Assembly (NCBI GenBank): GCA_028015205.1
Contig: CM051521.1
Span: 99,300,513 to 99,364,512, forward strand
From: Mytilisepta virgata
Taxonomy: Eukaryota > Mollusca > Bivalvia > Mytilida > Mytilidae
Direction of reading: 5' to 3'
DNA: 64,000 nt
A program made the position numbers and the translations under genes. Below are positions 35,965 to 47,560 of the stretch, piece after piece (position 1 is the stretch's first letter; each line of letters starts with the position of its first letter). Under the pieces are notes generated by a model. It had not been told where the DNA came from. It ran no database searches and saw only the letters and a list, made by a program, of their open reading frames with translations.

Positions 35965-36592
35965 GTTCAACAGAAGAGCTATCGGATAGTTTTAGTAGTC
36001 AAAGTCAAAGAGTAGAATCTTCATTGTAGTGTTGAAATATCAAAGAATTTTTGTATTTGCAGGGACCCATTTTTCACTATAGTGTCGTAGTGGACATTTT
36101 CGTGTATTTTCTAAGGACAAATTTTTCCCACGCTTGTCAGCTAATTTTTAAAGTCTTTCGTTTCGGTAATCTTTTCTTTTGTTCTATTTGTTATTCTGAT
36201 AATTTGTGCTTATTGTATTTTCGTGATTAAATGTAATTATATATATTATGTTTTTAAAATTTAGATAACAGGAATATGTTATCACATGTATAAAATTCTC
36301 TATTTGTGAAAATTAAGATTCCGTTTATTCAAATTGCCATGGACATTTAGTTTAATCCCCCAAGTTGTATAAAAAGATAGACTGTGTTTTAAGTAGTTAG
36401 AATCGGATACCGATTAGTAAAGTAAACGGACACCGTTTGACGACCGAAATTTTGGATTACCAAATTGTGAATTTAATGGACAGTTTACCATTAGTGACAA
36501 TACTGTATAGTAAAAACTTTACTTTATTCTTTTGAATTTTTATCGTTTTAATATAGAACAATTTAAACTTTACGTTTGACTTCAGTTTTATT
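35198..36592. other. AT-rich intergenic stretch with a TA/TG microsatellite
   Basis: A (TA)n(TG)n tract lies at 35925-35964. No gene or clear repeat boundary is recognised in the rest. The last few hundred bases could be UTR or intron of the candidate exon that follows. Confidence 0.4.
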
Positions 36593-36755
36593 CGCTAGTT
36601 CCTCAGGGAATGTGTTGAATATTTGGACAATATAGCAACCGAACTTGGTGACAAAGATACTGAAAACAGGCGTACAATAAAAAAATTGCGAGACGAAAAT
36701 TCCAAACTGAAGAAACAAAATTCGGACGATAAAAAATCGATTGACAAATTAAAGT
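36593..36755 (+). CDS. Candidate coiled-coil exon abutting a repeat array
   Basis: After a TTCGCTAG acceptor-like site the frame is open: FLRECVEYLDNIATELGDK, then DTENRRTIKKLRDENSKLKK, then QNSDDKKSIDKLKS. Composition and heptads look like a coiled coil. The frame runs directly into the hairpin-marked repeat at 36756 and continues open for a few codons. No donor site is certain and no family is recognised. It may be an exon interrupted by the repeat, a fragment, or chance. Confidence 0.35.
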
Positions 36756-39700
36756 CATTTGTTCAGAGAACAAATGTGAGGTCTTTCCCCGTCTCTAGTT
36801 AGTGTTATGGTGTCCTATACAAATACTTAAGACAATTGAGTCATTTTGTTTACGATAAAATGTTGCCAATAGTTATCATATAGGTTCCAGAATAAAGATC
36901 AAGGGGCCTAGTGTCAGAAAAAGTATGGTTGTTAAGGACTTTGTCAGTTGCTATGGACAGAAGGTCACTTCCGGTTATAAAACTTAATTCTAAACTCAGA
37001 AGGCAGTGTTGGTTAAGAATACATATGGTTGCTATGGACTTTTCATAAACGTTACCTTGTTGCTAGGGAATGACCTTGACCCATGACCTTTGACTCAAAT
37101 TGTAGGTCTTTGCATACTGATTCATTTAAGTATACATGTTTACTATATAATGTGCAACGGTTTAAAAGTTATTGGTAAATAACGCAGTTTATGATATGTT
37201 TTTGGCCGCCATTTTGAAACCAATCAACCGAATCATGCACTGTTTGGGCTCAAATTGTAGGTCTTTTAATTCTCTTTCAAATGAACCCAATGTTTCATTC
37301 ACCATCTTTTATGGTTAAAAAGTTATAAACAAAAAATCATTTTCAAAATACGAATCAAGTGCGATAACTCAAAAACGACAAGTTTTGCGCTTTCGCACCT
37401 GAAACATTTTTTGTAGATTTCGACATGGCGAACATTTTTCCCATGTATTGTCCGCTTCAATTTTGTACGGTTTAAGTGTTATTTCATAAAAACTGTTTAC
37501 GGTGTCGGCCATTTTGAAAATGGCCGCCATTAGCCAATCAAGTTTGATTTTAAATTGAAGGGAATAAGTTGACGGTCACCAATAACCCATATGTTTACTA
37601 TGTTATCTCGAACCATTTTCAAGTTATAGGCCAAAAACCATTTAGCCGAAACGCGTTAAGGGCTATAACTCGAAAACCGTTTGTCGTACAGGGTTCGACC
37701 CTTTATATGAAATAAAGGTCTAAATTAGACAAGTATTTTCCCCATTACATGTCTGCTTAAATTTTGTATGGTTTTTGAGTTAACCTGATAACAAGGTGTA
37801 CCATGACCTCTGACCTTGAGATTTGACCTTTGACCTTGACATTTTTGAATGCAACATATGTCATCCAGGATGATTGGTGAAGGTCCCAAGTCTCTAGGAC
37901 TTACCGTTTTGAAGAAAAAAATTTGACGAGTCGCGACACTTTTCGAGTCAAAAACGCGTAACCAGGAAGTTGATCAAAATTTTTTTTTTTGCGTGATGAC
38001 ATGTTGCCAGGTGTCCAGCAACATTTTCCACACTTCAGATTTTTGATACCGGTTATGGTTTAGGAGGAGATCTGTGCACAAGGTTTTCTGGTCTGGGGCA
38101 GATAACTCCGTTACTAAAAATAGATCGGTTTCACAGGGTCGGTCAAGGCGACTACCGGTATGACCAAATAATGGTACCAAGTATCGAAAAGATATGTCAA
38201 GACACTTTTCGTCAATTGATGGCAGAAAAGAAGAACAATAATAATTAAAAAGTCATTTGTTCAGAGAACAAATGTGAGGTCTTTCCCCGTCTCTAGTTAG
38301 TGTTATGGTGTCCTATACAAATACTTAAGACAATTGAGTCATTTTGTTTACGATAAAATGTTGCCAATAGTTATCATATAGGTTCCAGAATAAAGATCAA
38401 GGGGCCTAGTGTCAGAAAAAGTATGGTTGTTAAGGACTTTGTCGGTTGCTATGGACAGAAGGTCACTTCCGGTTATAAAACTTAATTCTAAACTCAGAAG
38501 GTAGTGTTGGTTAAGAATACATATGGTTGCTATGGACTTTTCATTAAAGTTACCTTGTTGCTAGGGAATGACCTTGACCCATGACCTTTGACCTTTGACT
38601 CAAATTGTAGGTCTTTGCATACTGATTCATTTAAGTATACATGTCTACTATACTATCTAATACGGTTTTCAAGTTATAAGCAAAAAACCAGTTTTAACAT
38701 ACAAATCAAGTGCAATAACTCAAAAACTACAAGTTTTGCAGTTTCGGTCCTGAAGACTTTTTTGTAGATTTCGACGTGACAAACAATTTTCCCATGTATT
38801 GTCTGCTTCAATTTTGTACGGTTTACGTGCTTTTCCACAAAAACTGTTTACAGTGTCGGCCATTTTGAAAATGGCCGCCATTAGCCAATCAAGTTTGATT
38901 TTAAATTGAAGGGAATAAGTTGACGGTCACCAATAACCCATATGTTTACTATGTTATCTCGAACCATTTTCAAGTTATAGGCCAAAAACCATTTAGCCGA
39001 AACGCGTTAAGGGCTATAACTCGAAAACCGTTTGTCGTACAGGGTTCGACCCTTTATATCAAATAAAGGTCTAAATGAGACAAGTATTTTCCCCATTACA
39101 TGTCTGCTTAAATTTTGTATGGTTTTTGAGTTAACCTGATAACAAGGTGTACCATGACCTCTGACCTTGAGATTTGACCTTTGACCTTGACATTTTTGAA
39201 TGCAACATATGTCATCCAGGATGATTGGTGAAGGTCCCAAGTCTCTAGGACTTACGGTTTTGAAGAAAAAAATTTTGACGTGTCGCGACACTTTTCGAGT
39301 CAAAAACGCGTAACCAGGAAGTCGATCAGAACATTTTTTTCTGCATGACGAATCATGTCCAGGAGTTGAGCAACATTTTCCTCACTTCAGATTTTTGATA
39401 ACGGTTACGGTTTTTGAGTTAATCTGCAAACAAGGTTTTACGGTCTGGGGCAGATAACCCCGTTACTAAAAATAGATCGGTTTCGCAGGCCGACTCAAGT
39501 CGAGCCCAAGTAGTACCGTTTAATAGTACTAAGTTTCGTAATGATAGGTCGCGACACTTTTTTGACATCTGCGGCAGAAAAAAAAAAAAAATAATAATAA
39601 TTAAAAAGTCATTTGTTCAGAGAACAAATGTGAGGTCTTTCCCATGACCTTGGCATATGACCTGTGACCTTGTGCATAGATTGAAGCTCTTTTCTTACTA

Positions 39701-39870
39701 GTCACAAAAAGTATATATTTACAGTATTATCTGTATGCTTTAAAAAGCAATTTTACGATATGTTTTGGCCGCCATTCTGAAACTACTGAATCAACTAATG
39801 TACATCTTGGGTTCACTTTTAATTTGCACAAAGTTATTAAGTTTTACCATTATGACGGGGCCTTGGCTTT
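36756..39870 (+). repeat. Tandem array of ~1.4-1.5 kb units with hairpin junctions (array A)
   Basis: Units start at 36756, 38254 and 39610 with the same hairpin: arm CATTTGTTC, loop AGA, arm GAACAAATG, followed by TGAGGTCTTTCCC. The first two units end with GGCAGAAAA, an A-rich run, then AATAATAATTAAAAAG. Inside are GGTTGCTATGGACAGAAGG, GGCCGCCATTTTGAAA, ACCTTTGACCTTGAC and TTTCGAGTCAAAAACGCG motifs. The third unit is incomplete. It is non-coding; the open frames on its minus strand have no homology I recognise. Confidence 0.75.
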
Positions 39871-39904
39871 AACCACAACTAATCCTATGATATATGTATA
39901 AAAT

Positions 39905-40345
39905 ATTTGCGTTTCACTGAATTTCGTTTTATTAGACTTAGATTTATTATTCTTCTACTTGCGTTTCACTGACTGATTTCGTTTAGTTTTGGTTCATGTT
40001 TTATACAGTCGCACTCCTTTTGTAGCTGTTACGCCCCTTTGATGCTTTTTAATGATAACTGATTAGGCTAAGATTTACTATTTTTCTAGTTGCGTTTCAC
40101 TGACTGATTTCGTTTTAGTTTTGTTTCACGTTTTGTACCGACGCTTTTGTAGTTGTTATGCCCCTTTGATGCTTTTTTTAATGAAAACTGATTAGGCTTA
40201 GTTTTGTTTCGTGTTTTATACAGACGGTAGCCCGGCTTCGGGCTTTTTATGATAGGTAATTAGGCATAAATTTATTATCTTTAAGCTGGCATATCTTTTA
40301 TTTTTATTTGCGTTTCTTAGTTTTGTTTCGTGTTTGAGAATGACG
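39905..40345. repeat. Tandem repeat, ~125 bp unit, about three units
   Basis: TTGCGTTTCACTGACTGATT recurs at 39960 and 40089, followed each time by TTTTGTAG(C/T)TGTTA, GCCCCTTTGATGCTTTTT and AACTGATTAGGCT. Partial units occur at both edges. Confidence 0.6.
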
Positions 40346-40599
40346 CTGTTATGTTAATTCCGCTCTCTCTACTTCTCTCTACTTCTCTCTGTTTTGACAA
40401 GCATTTGATCTTTGCGCATGCGAAGCAAATAAGATACAAATTTTAAAAATTATTTCAGGATTAAGCACTATTATTGTTAATATTCTCGATGTATGAATGG
40501 GATAAATGCACTAAAAAACTACATGTACTGTAAATTAAAATCCGAAACGTGACCACTTTAGAATTTTAAAGATACACGGGTTATTTTAAAAAAAAAATT

Positions 40600-41413
40600 G
40601 CTTATATGGAAAAGAAAGGATACGGAGTATGCGTCACCTTCCCAATCAGAGAACATGAATAAGCGTGAATAGCAGTCTACTATATTACAAATATAGTCAT
40701 AGCCTCTGACGGGTGGCATTTTCTTCAGATCAATTTGCCAGCGGCTGTTAGGGTACGTAGCTGGATTTGGGCGCCGCTGAATAGTTGTTTTTGGTATCTC
40801 AGCTGTATTTTCACAACTACTACATTTAACATAAATCTTGAACAAGTTCTTAATATTCTCTCTTTGAACAACGGGAAATACGGAACTTCTTAAACTGTCG
40901 TATATTGCTTCAGATTTTCTATGATCTTTGTTGTGATTCTATCAAAGCTTCCTTATCCAAACATTTTCTGTGGTTGTCACTAAAATCTTGTGATTTTCTA
41001 AACATAGCATTAGAATTATCATCGTAAAAAAGTTTTTTACCGGATACGAATACTAATACGAATACGAATATTTTATTATACCAATCAACGGCCCATTGAG
41101 GGCATATTACATAAAATAATTATTGATCAATATTTTCAACCAAATAAACGATAATAATATATATCAATTCCCCTAAAAGGACATCTGTACAATACGTACG
41201 TTCATTGTATGCGAGATGCAACTTTTCCAAAGTTTTTTTGGCTCCCCAGTATGGATTTTCCTCTTTTGCTTTTGTTATTTGAATCAGATATGGCATGTCA
41301 ATCCAAAAGGATTCTGGATTTGGATCCTTACTGATACTGATGCCAATTATGACGTTACGTTGTCCGCGAAAAAGAGGACACAGATTTGAGGAAATAAAGA
41401 TTTTAAGTAACAA
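40600..41413 (-). pseudogene. Integrase-core (rve, KRBA2/Ginger-like) relic with frameshift
   Basis: On the minus strand a first segment (about 41413-41160) reads SISKDPNPESFWIDMPYL and NPYWGAKKTLEKLHLAYNE. After a gap, NSNAMFRKSQDFSDNHRKC runs into a stop near 40935, and the reading continues in another frame with RKSEAIYDSLRSSVFP. It then gives YPNSRWQIDLKKM and YDYICNIVDCYSR, the first catalytic-Asp strand and the VDCYSR strand of a retroviral-type integrase core as in Ginger/KRBA2-like transposases. The downstream catalytic Asp and Glu are missing. It is a dead fragment of a DNA transposon or an integrase-derived gene. Confidence 0.65.
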
Positions 41414-42548
41414 CTATGACGTTTTGTATTGTTTAAAGGCCACAGATCTGAGGAAAGAACACGGATTTGAGGTCGTACACGGATTTGAGTCTTACATATA
41501 TATCGCACCATATAACATAGACAAAATAATAAAGTCAGCACAAGTAACAATAAAAGCGTATATCACAATGTCAAAGTCTAAACAAAGCACTAATCACAGT
41601 ATTGTTGTTTACTGGTCGGGTCCATAGTAGCTGCGCATTTCTTCAGTAGGTGGCTGGCGGATATCTCATCGTTGTTGTACTTCTCCCACAGTCGCTGGAT
41701 CTTTGCCTGGCATGTACGTGTCTGCTTACTAAGTTCTCAAAAAAGTATGATACTTTCTTTGAAGTGAAACCCTTTGATGTCCTTTAATTGGCTTGCATCC
41801 ATTTGTCATCAATAGCAATTAAAACTAATCAAGGTTAACAAGCTTGTATAGTTGTTGATTGATATAATGCAATTAAATTTTCGATCAGTAAATCAATGAA
41901 ACCTTTGATAGGAAAATATTCGAAATTTTCGGCACAGTATAGCCGTGACGTCAAAACTTCGGTCCAGTGAAAAAAAATTAAAAATAATTATAATTTTACG
42001 CATTTTATTTGATTTATTTTTCGTCTTTGTTTAATAAATACTTAAAAGATACAATACACTATATACATTTCTTTATTATTTTTTTTTCAAAAAATGGTCC
42101 GAGTTGTGTTTTGAATCAGTTGATCCGAATAAATTTATTAACTTTTCACACTGGTCCGAGTTATCTTTTGACTGGTCCGAATTATCTTAAAAACTGGTCC
42201 GAGTTATCTTGGTCCGAGTTGTCTTTGGTCCGAGTTGTCTCGCATTCGTTTATCATATCCGGTTATATTTGGTCAGCCATTTGCATTATCGATATTTCAC
42301 TTGTGCTTTTTTTGTCATCAGCTAACGTTTAACGGAATTGATTATTGCATACTGATTTAATATCAGGTCCATAGATTCCGTAGCTGATTTTGCATTCGAA
42401 GTTTACTGTATTATCATCTAGATTGACAGTTTTGAAGTCTGTTTCAGTGTTTGCCTGGCCAGCACGTTGTTTGAGTTATTTTGGTAAGTTTATCATAACC
42501 AAACATTCTGTCCCAGAAATCAAATCAGTAATAATAGTTTCATTTAGC
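41414..42548. other. Non-coding stretch with TGGTCCGAGTT repeats
   Basis: Between about 42093 and 42245 the motif TGGTCCGAGTT(A/G)TCTT recurs six or seven times at irregular spacing. Elsewhere no gene is recognised; the open frames are short and without splice context. Confidence 0.4.
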
Positions 42549-42569
42549 ATGTCCCGTAAAAGCGGACAT
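42549..42569. repeat. ATGTCC...GGACAT hairpin, copy 1
   Basis: Arm ATGTCC, core CGTAAAAGC, arm GGACAT. The flanks (TTAGC before, TAAAA after) are swapped relative to copy 3, while the core keeps its direction. Confidence 0.7.
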
Positions 42570-43593
42570 TAAAAAAGAAACAAACTCCTCTCTTCAAAAG
42601 AAAACAAATTATTTTGTTACGAGCAACAAAAGGTTCCAGACATTCCCCCCCCCCCCCCCCCCCGAAAAAAAAATATTGATCACACAAAATTATAATCATT
42701 GCCCCTTCATACCAGGTTGCTTTGCACTGAAGTTTTCTATAAATAAGTCATAACAGATGCATACAATAGTCTACTTGCCAATTAGTTTCGGGTTTTATTC
42801 GGAATTGGTGTCCTGAAGATGGCTGCAATATCGCCGACGGGACATTAATATAAGCAAACAACAATCAATCAATTATTGGGAATCGATTTAATTTTACCTT
42901 TTGTAATATGGCTATGAAAATACATTCATTACCGAATGGCATACAAGCTTCTGACTTTATCTGAAAAACCTACAGGCATTTAAATGTTTTTGATCCCATA
43001 TTCTAAAAATTTACACCAAACTGTTCAACAAGTGCTAAGTAAAAAAAGAGTTAATTACCACGCTTCATTAAAAATGTTTTTGGGTCCACGCTTTTACACA
43101 CCAATAAAACTACAAAATATTGCATTCAATGTATATAATTACATTCCGTAAAATAAAATTTAGATGTTTGCACATGTTTTATGATAAGATTGCACAAAAT
43201 GCACGGTTTATTTTTTTTAATTACTCCGCCTAAGTCGTCGTCAAGGTCCCACGTGTTATTGATTTTCATCGAGAAATTAAACTTCATTACCGAAGCACTA
43301 TTAGCCAATCGAAATCGCCGTTATAAATATAAAACAAAAGGAATGTAATTATTAGGGTATCAATAATCGTAACGAACGCAGTAGATTATCAAAGTCACAA
43401 AGGATAAAGTCCGTGGCTTGTCCTGCTTGTATGCCACTCGGTAACCAATGTATTTTTCATAGCGGTAATACAAAAGATAAAATAAATTCGATTCCTGAAT
43501 AAAATCCGAAACGAATTGGCAAATGGTCTATTACATAATTGGAACAAAAATGTTAATTGATGACATACATGTAATATGATATAATTAATGGTA

Positions 43594-43859
43594 TACTCCC
43601 TTCTCATTATATCGTGGGTTCCATTGTATCATGGTAATTACGTTCATTTCAACCAAATATTTAACTGTGACGTCACCGTTTCTATGTAGCTACGTTCCAC
43701 GATATTACGAGATACCAGTACATTTATACTAGTATCTCGTAATATCGTGGTACATACATGTAGCTATGTAGAAACGGCGACGTCACAGTTGAATATTAGG
43801 TTGAAATGAACATAATTACCACGATACAATGGAACCTACAATATAATGAGGAGGGAGTA
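43594..43859. mobile_element. 266 bp near-perfect hairpin element flanked by TA
   Basis: The left arm starts TACTCCCTTCTCATTATAT and the right arm ends with its inverse ATATAATGAGGAGGGAGTA. The arms run about 125 bp with roughly 90% complementarity by eye, including GTGACGTCACCG and the inner perfect stretch CCACGATATTACGAGATAC. The loop is about 16 bp. TA flanks both ends, fitting a Tc1/mariner-type MITE. Confidence 0.75.
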
Positions 43860-43865
43860 TATGCC

Positions 43866-44395
43866 AAGAATGTGTAACCTGTAGACTCCTATTATATTTG
43901 ACTTATGGTGTTTTGTGTTACAATGTACATAAGATAAATGTGAGGTTTCTCTTATAAACTTTTGTATGTTTTTACGCCTTCCCTGTTTTTAATTAAAACA
44001 ATGTCCCGTAAAAGCGGACATGCTCTCCTGCACTATTCACATCTTAATTTGAATACATTGCTGTTTTTATATTGTGGTATAAAAATGAATTAGACAATGT
44101 CCTGTAAAAGCGGACATGCTAAATTGATTCTCTTGATTATATGCAAAATGATTTTATTTCTGCCATTGCTTTTTATACATGTACCCCCAAGTTAAAGGAG
44201 TCACCCTGTCTGTCTGTTCATTTAGATATCTGGTAGCAGAACTCACCCTAAACCGCTCGATGGATTTTTTTGAAACATTACATGAAGGAAGTACATGCAT
44301 CATATGGAGATGAGTGTCTTTCGGATGAGATGATAAGGGCCCCGCCACATGCCATCTTATAGTAATCTGTTTGTATGTCCGTAACAAATCAGCAA
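43866..44395. repeat. Segment with two ATGTCC...GGACAT hairpins
   Basis: Hairpins at 44001-44021 (core CGTAAAAGC) and 44097-44117 (core TGTAAAAGC) lie 96 bp apart. The segment around them resembles 49025-49100 and 49615-49700, so this is a dispersed repeat with hairpins in it. No gene is present. Confidence 0.6.
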
Positions 44396-46180
44396 AATTT
44401 TTGCGGTCGTATATTGGTATGACGTTGGCGTCGTCCGTCGGCGTCCGAAGACATTTGGTTTTCGCACTATAACTTTAGTATAAGTTAATAGAAATCTATG
44501 AAATTTAAACACAAGGTTTATGACCACAAAAGGAAGGTTGGGATTGATTTTTGGAGTTTTGGTCCCAACAGTTTAGGAATTAGGGGCCAAAAGGGTCCAA
44601 AATTAAACTTTGTTTGATTTCATCGAAAATTGAACTATTGGGGTTCTATGATATGCCGAATCTAACCGTGCTTTTAGATTCTTAATTTTTGGTCCCGTTT
44701 TCAAATTGGTCTACATTAAGGTCCAAAAGGTCCAAAATTAAACTTAGTTTGATTTTAACAAAAATTGAATTCTTTGGGTTCTTTGATATGCTGAATCTAA
44801 ACATGTACTTAGTTTTTTTATTATGGGCCCAGTTTTCAAGTTGGTCCAAATCGGGGTCCAAAATTAAACTTTGTTTGATTTCATCGAAAATTGAACTATT
44901 GGGGTTCTTTGATATGCCGAATCTAACCGTGCATTTAGATTCTTAATTTTTGGTCCCGTTTTCAAATTGGTCTACATTAAGGTCCAAAGGGTCCAAAATT
45001 AAACTTAGTTTGATTTAAAAAAAAATTGAATTCTTGGGGTTCTTTGATATGCTGAATCTAAACATGTACTTAGTTTTTATACGACCGCAAAATTTTGCGG
45101 TCGTATATTGGTATGACGTTGGCGTCGTCGTCGTCGTCTGCGTCGTCGTCCGTCGTCTGCGTTGTCGTCCGAAGACATTTGGTTTTCGCACTATAACTTT
45201 AGTATAAGTTAATAGAAATCTATGATATTTAAACACAAGGTTTATGACCACAAAAGGAAGGTTGGGATTGATTTTGGGAGTTTTGGTCCCAACAGTTTAA
45301 GAATCAGGGGCCAAAAAAGGGCCCAATAAGCATTTTTCTTGGTTTTCGCACAATAACTCTAGTATAAGATAGAAATCTATGAAATTTTAACACAAGGTTT
45401 ATGACCACAAAAGGAAGGTTGGGATTGTTTTTGGGAGTTTTGGTCCCAACAGTTTAGGAAGTAGGGGCTAAAAAAGGGCCCAAATAAGCATTTTTCTTGG
45501 TTTTTGCACAATAACTTTAGTATAAGTAAATAGAAATCTATGAAATTTAAACACAAGGTTTATGACCACAAAAGGAAGGTTGGGATTGATTTTTGGAGTA
45601 TTGGTCCCAACAGTTTAGGAATTAGGGGCCAAAAGGGTCCAAAATTAAACTTTGTTTGATTTCATCGAAAATTGAACTATTGGGGTTCTTTGATATGCCG
45701 AATCTAACCGTGCCTTTAGATTCTTAATTTTTGGTCCCGTTTTCAAATTGGTCTACATTAAGGTCCAAAGGGGTAAAATTAAACTTAGTTTGATTTTAAC
45801 AAAAATTGAATTCTTGGGGTTCTTTCATATGCTGAATCTAAACATGTACTAAGTTTTTTTATTATGGGCCCAGTTTTCAAGTTGGTCCAAATCGGGGTCC
45901 AAAATTAAACTTTGTTTGATTTCATTGAAAACTGAACTATTGGAGTTCTTTGATATGCCGAATCTAACCGTGCATTTAGATTCTTAATTTTTGGTCCCGT
46001 TTTCAAATTGGTCTACATTAAGGTCCAAAGGGTCCAAAATTAAACTTAGTTTGATTTTAACAAAAATTGAATTCTTGGGGTTCTTTGATATGCTGAATCT
46101 AAACATGTACTAAGTTTTTTTATTATGGGCCCAGTTTTCAAGTTGGTCCAAATCGGGGTCCAAAATTAAAGCTAAAATAG
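44396..46180 (+). repeat. TTGCGGTCGTAT-family repeats with ~240 bp internal units
   Basis: Two heads (TTTTGCGGTCGTATATTGG at 44400 and 45094) are followed by GACGTTGGCGTCGTC and a TTTGGTTTTCGCACTATAAC stretch. After these come repeated units with TTGGTCCCGTTTTCAAATTG, GGTCCAAAATTAAACTT and GGGGTTCTTTGATATGC. A perfect 28 bp palindrome (ATACGACCGCAAAA plus its inverse) marks the junction at 45079-45106. The frames open in this stretch are not coding. Confidence 0.65.
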
Positions 46181-47560
46181 GGGTAAATATTTTTTTTTTT
46201 GGGGGGGGGGGAAATTCTCCACAGCATATTGTATTGCACAAGAAGCAAAAAATTGAATATAAATTCAAATCATATGACCAATTCTAAGTTCTTTATTTCA
46301 GTTATTCTGTGTCAGAAACCTATTATGTGTCAAATATTTGAAGAAATTTTCAATTGCACAGTATTGTGCAATAGCAAGAAATTGATATGTGTGCTCTGCT
46401 ATCAAAACCTTATTATTAACAAATTCCATGACTATGATGTCATTTTCTATTTTAATATGTTATGGTGTATTTAAATGGGCTGTTATGGTTGCAAAGTATA
46501 AAGAAATGGGGGGGGGTTGAAAACAAAATTTAGAGGGGGGGTAAATGAGAAATTGGGGAGGGGGTAATTTTTTTCTCATTTCATATTTCATAAATTAAAA
46601 AGAAAATTTCAAATTTTTTTAGCAAAAAAAGGGGGGGGTTACATTAAATTTTATTGTTTTGTTTTTTTTTGGGAGGGGGGGGGTCAATGTGCAACTTCAT
46701 AGTGTATTGCACAAAAGCTAAAAAAAGGGGTAAATTATTTTTTTTTTTTGGGGGGGGGGGGGGGCAATTCTCCACAGCATATTGTATTGCACAAGAAGCA
46801 AAAAATTGAATATAAATTCAACTCATATGACCAATTCTAAGTTCTTTGATTTCAGTTATTCTGTGTCAGAAACCTATTATGTGTCAAATATTTGAAGAAA
46901 TTTTCAATTGCACAGTATTGCGCAATAGCAAGAAATTGATATGTGTGCCCTGTTATCAAAACCTTATTATTAACAAATTTCATGACTATGATGTCATTTT
47001 CTATTTCAATATGTTATGGTGTATTTAAATGGGCTGTTATGGTTGCAAAGTATAAAGAAATTGGGGGGGGGGGGGGTTGAAAACAAAATTTAGAGGGGGG
47101 GTAAATGAGAAATTGGGGAGGGGGTAATTTTTTTCTCATTTCATATTTCATAAATTAAAAAGAAAATTTCAAATTTTTTTAGCAAAAAAAAGGGGGGTTA
47201 CAATAAATTTTATTGTTTTTTTTTTTTGGGAGTGGGGGGGGGGGGGGGGGGGTCAATGTGCAACTTCATAGTGTATTGCACAAAAGCTAAAAAAAGGGGT
47301 AAATTATTATTTTTTTTTGGGGGGGGGGCAATTCTCCACAGCATATTGTATTGTACAAGAAGCAAAAAATTGAATATAAATTGAAATCATATGACCAATT
47401 CTAAGTTCTTTGATTTCAGTTATTCTGTGTCAGAAACCTATTATGTGTCAAATATTTGAAGAAATTTTCAATTGCACAGTATTGCGCAATAGCAAGAAAT
47501 CTTCAATTGCACAGTATTGCGCAATAGCAAGAAATTGATATGTGTGCCCAATTTTAAATT
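46181..47560 (+). repeat. ~550 bp tandem repeat with poly-T/poly-G tracts
   Basis: Two and a half copies begin at about 46191, 46740 and 47305 with a T run then a G run, then CAATTCTCCACAGCATATTG (first copy slightly different), TTCTGTGTCAGAAACC and CAATTGCACAGTATTG. The copies are nearly identical apart from homopolymer lengths. A further 36 bp internal duplication (CAATTGCACAGTATTGCGC) is in the last copy. Confidence 0.7.

Noticed and set aside
38007..39303. Minus-strand open frames in array A, repeated at 62754-63107
   Set aside because: They recur only because the repeat recurs. There are no recognisable domains, and the frames break between copies.
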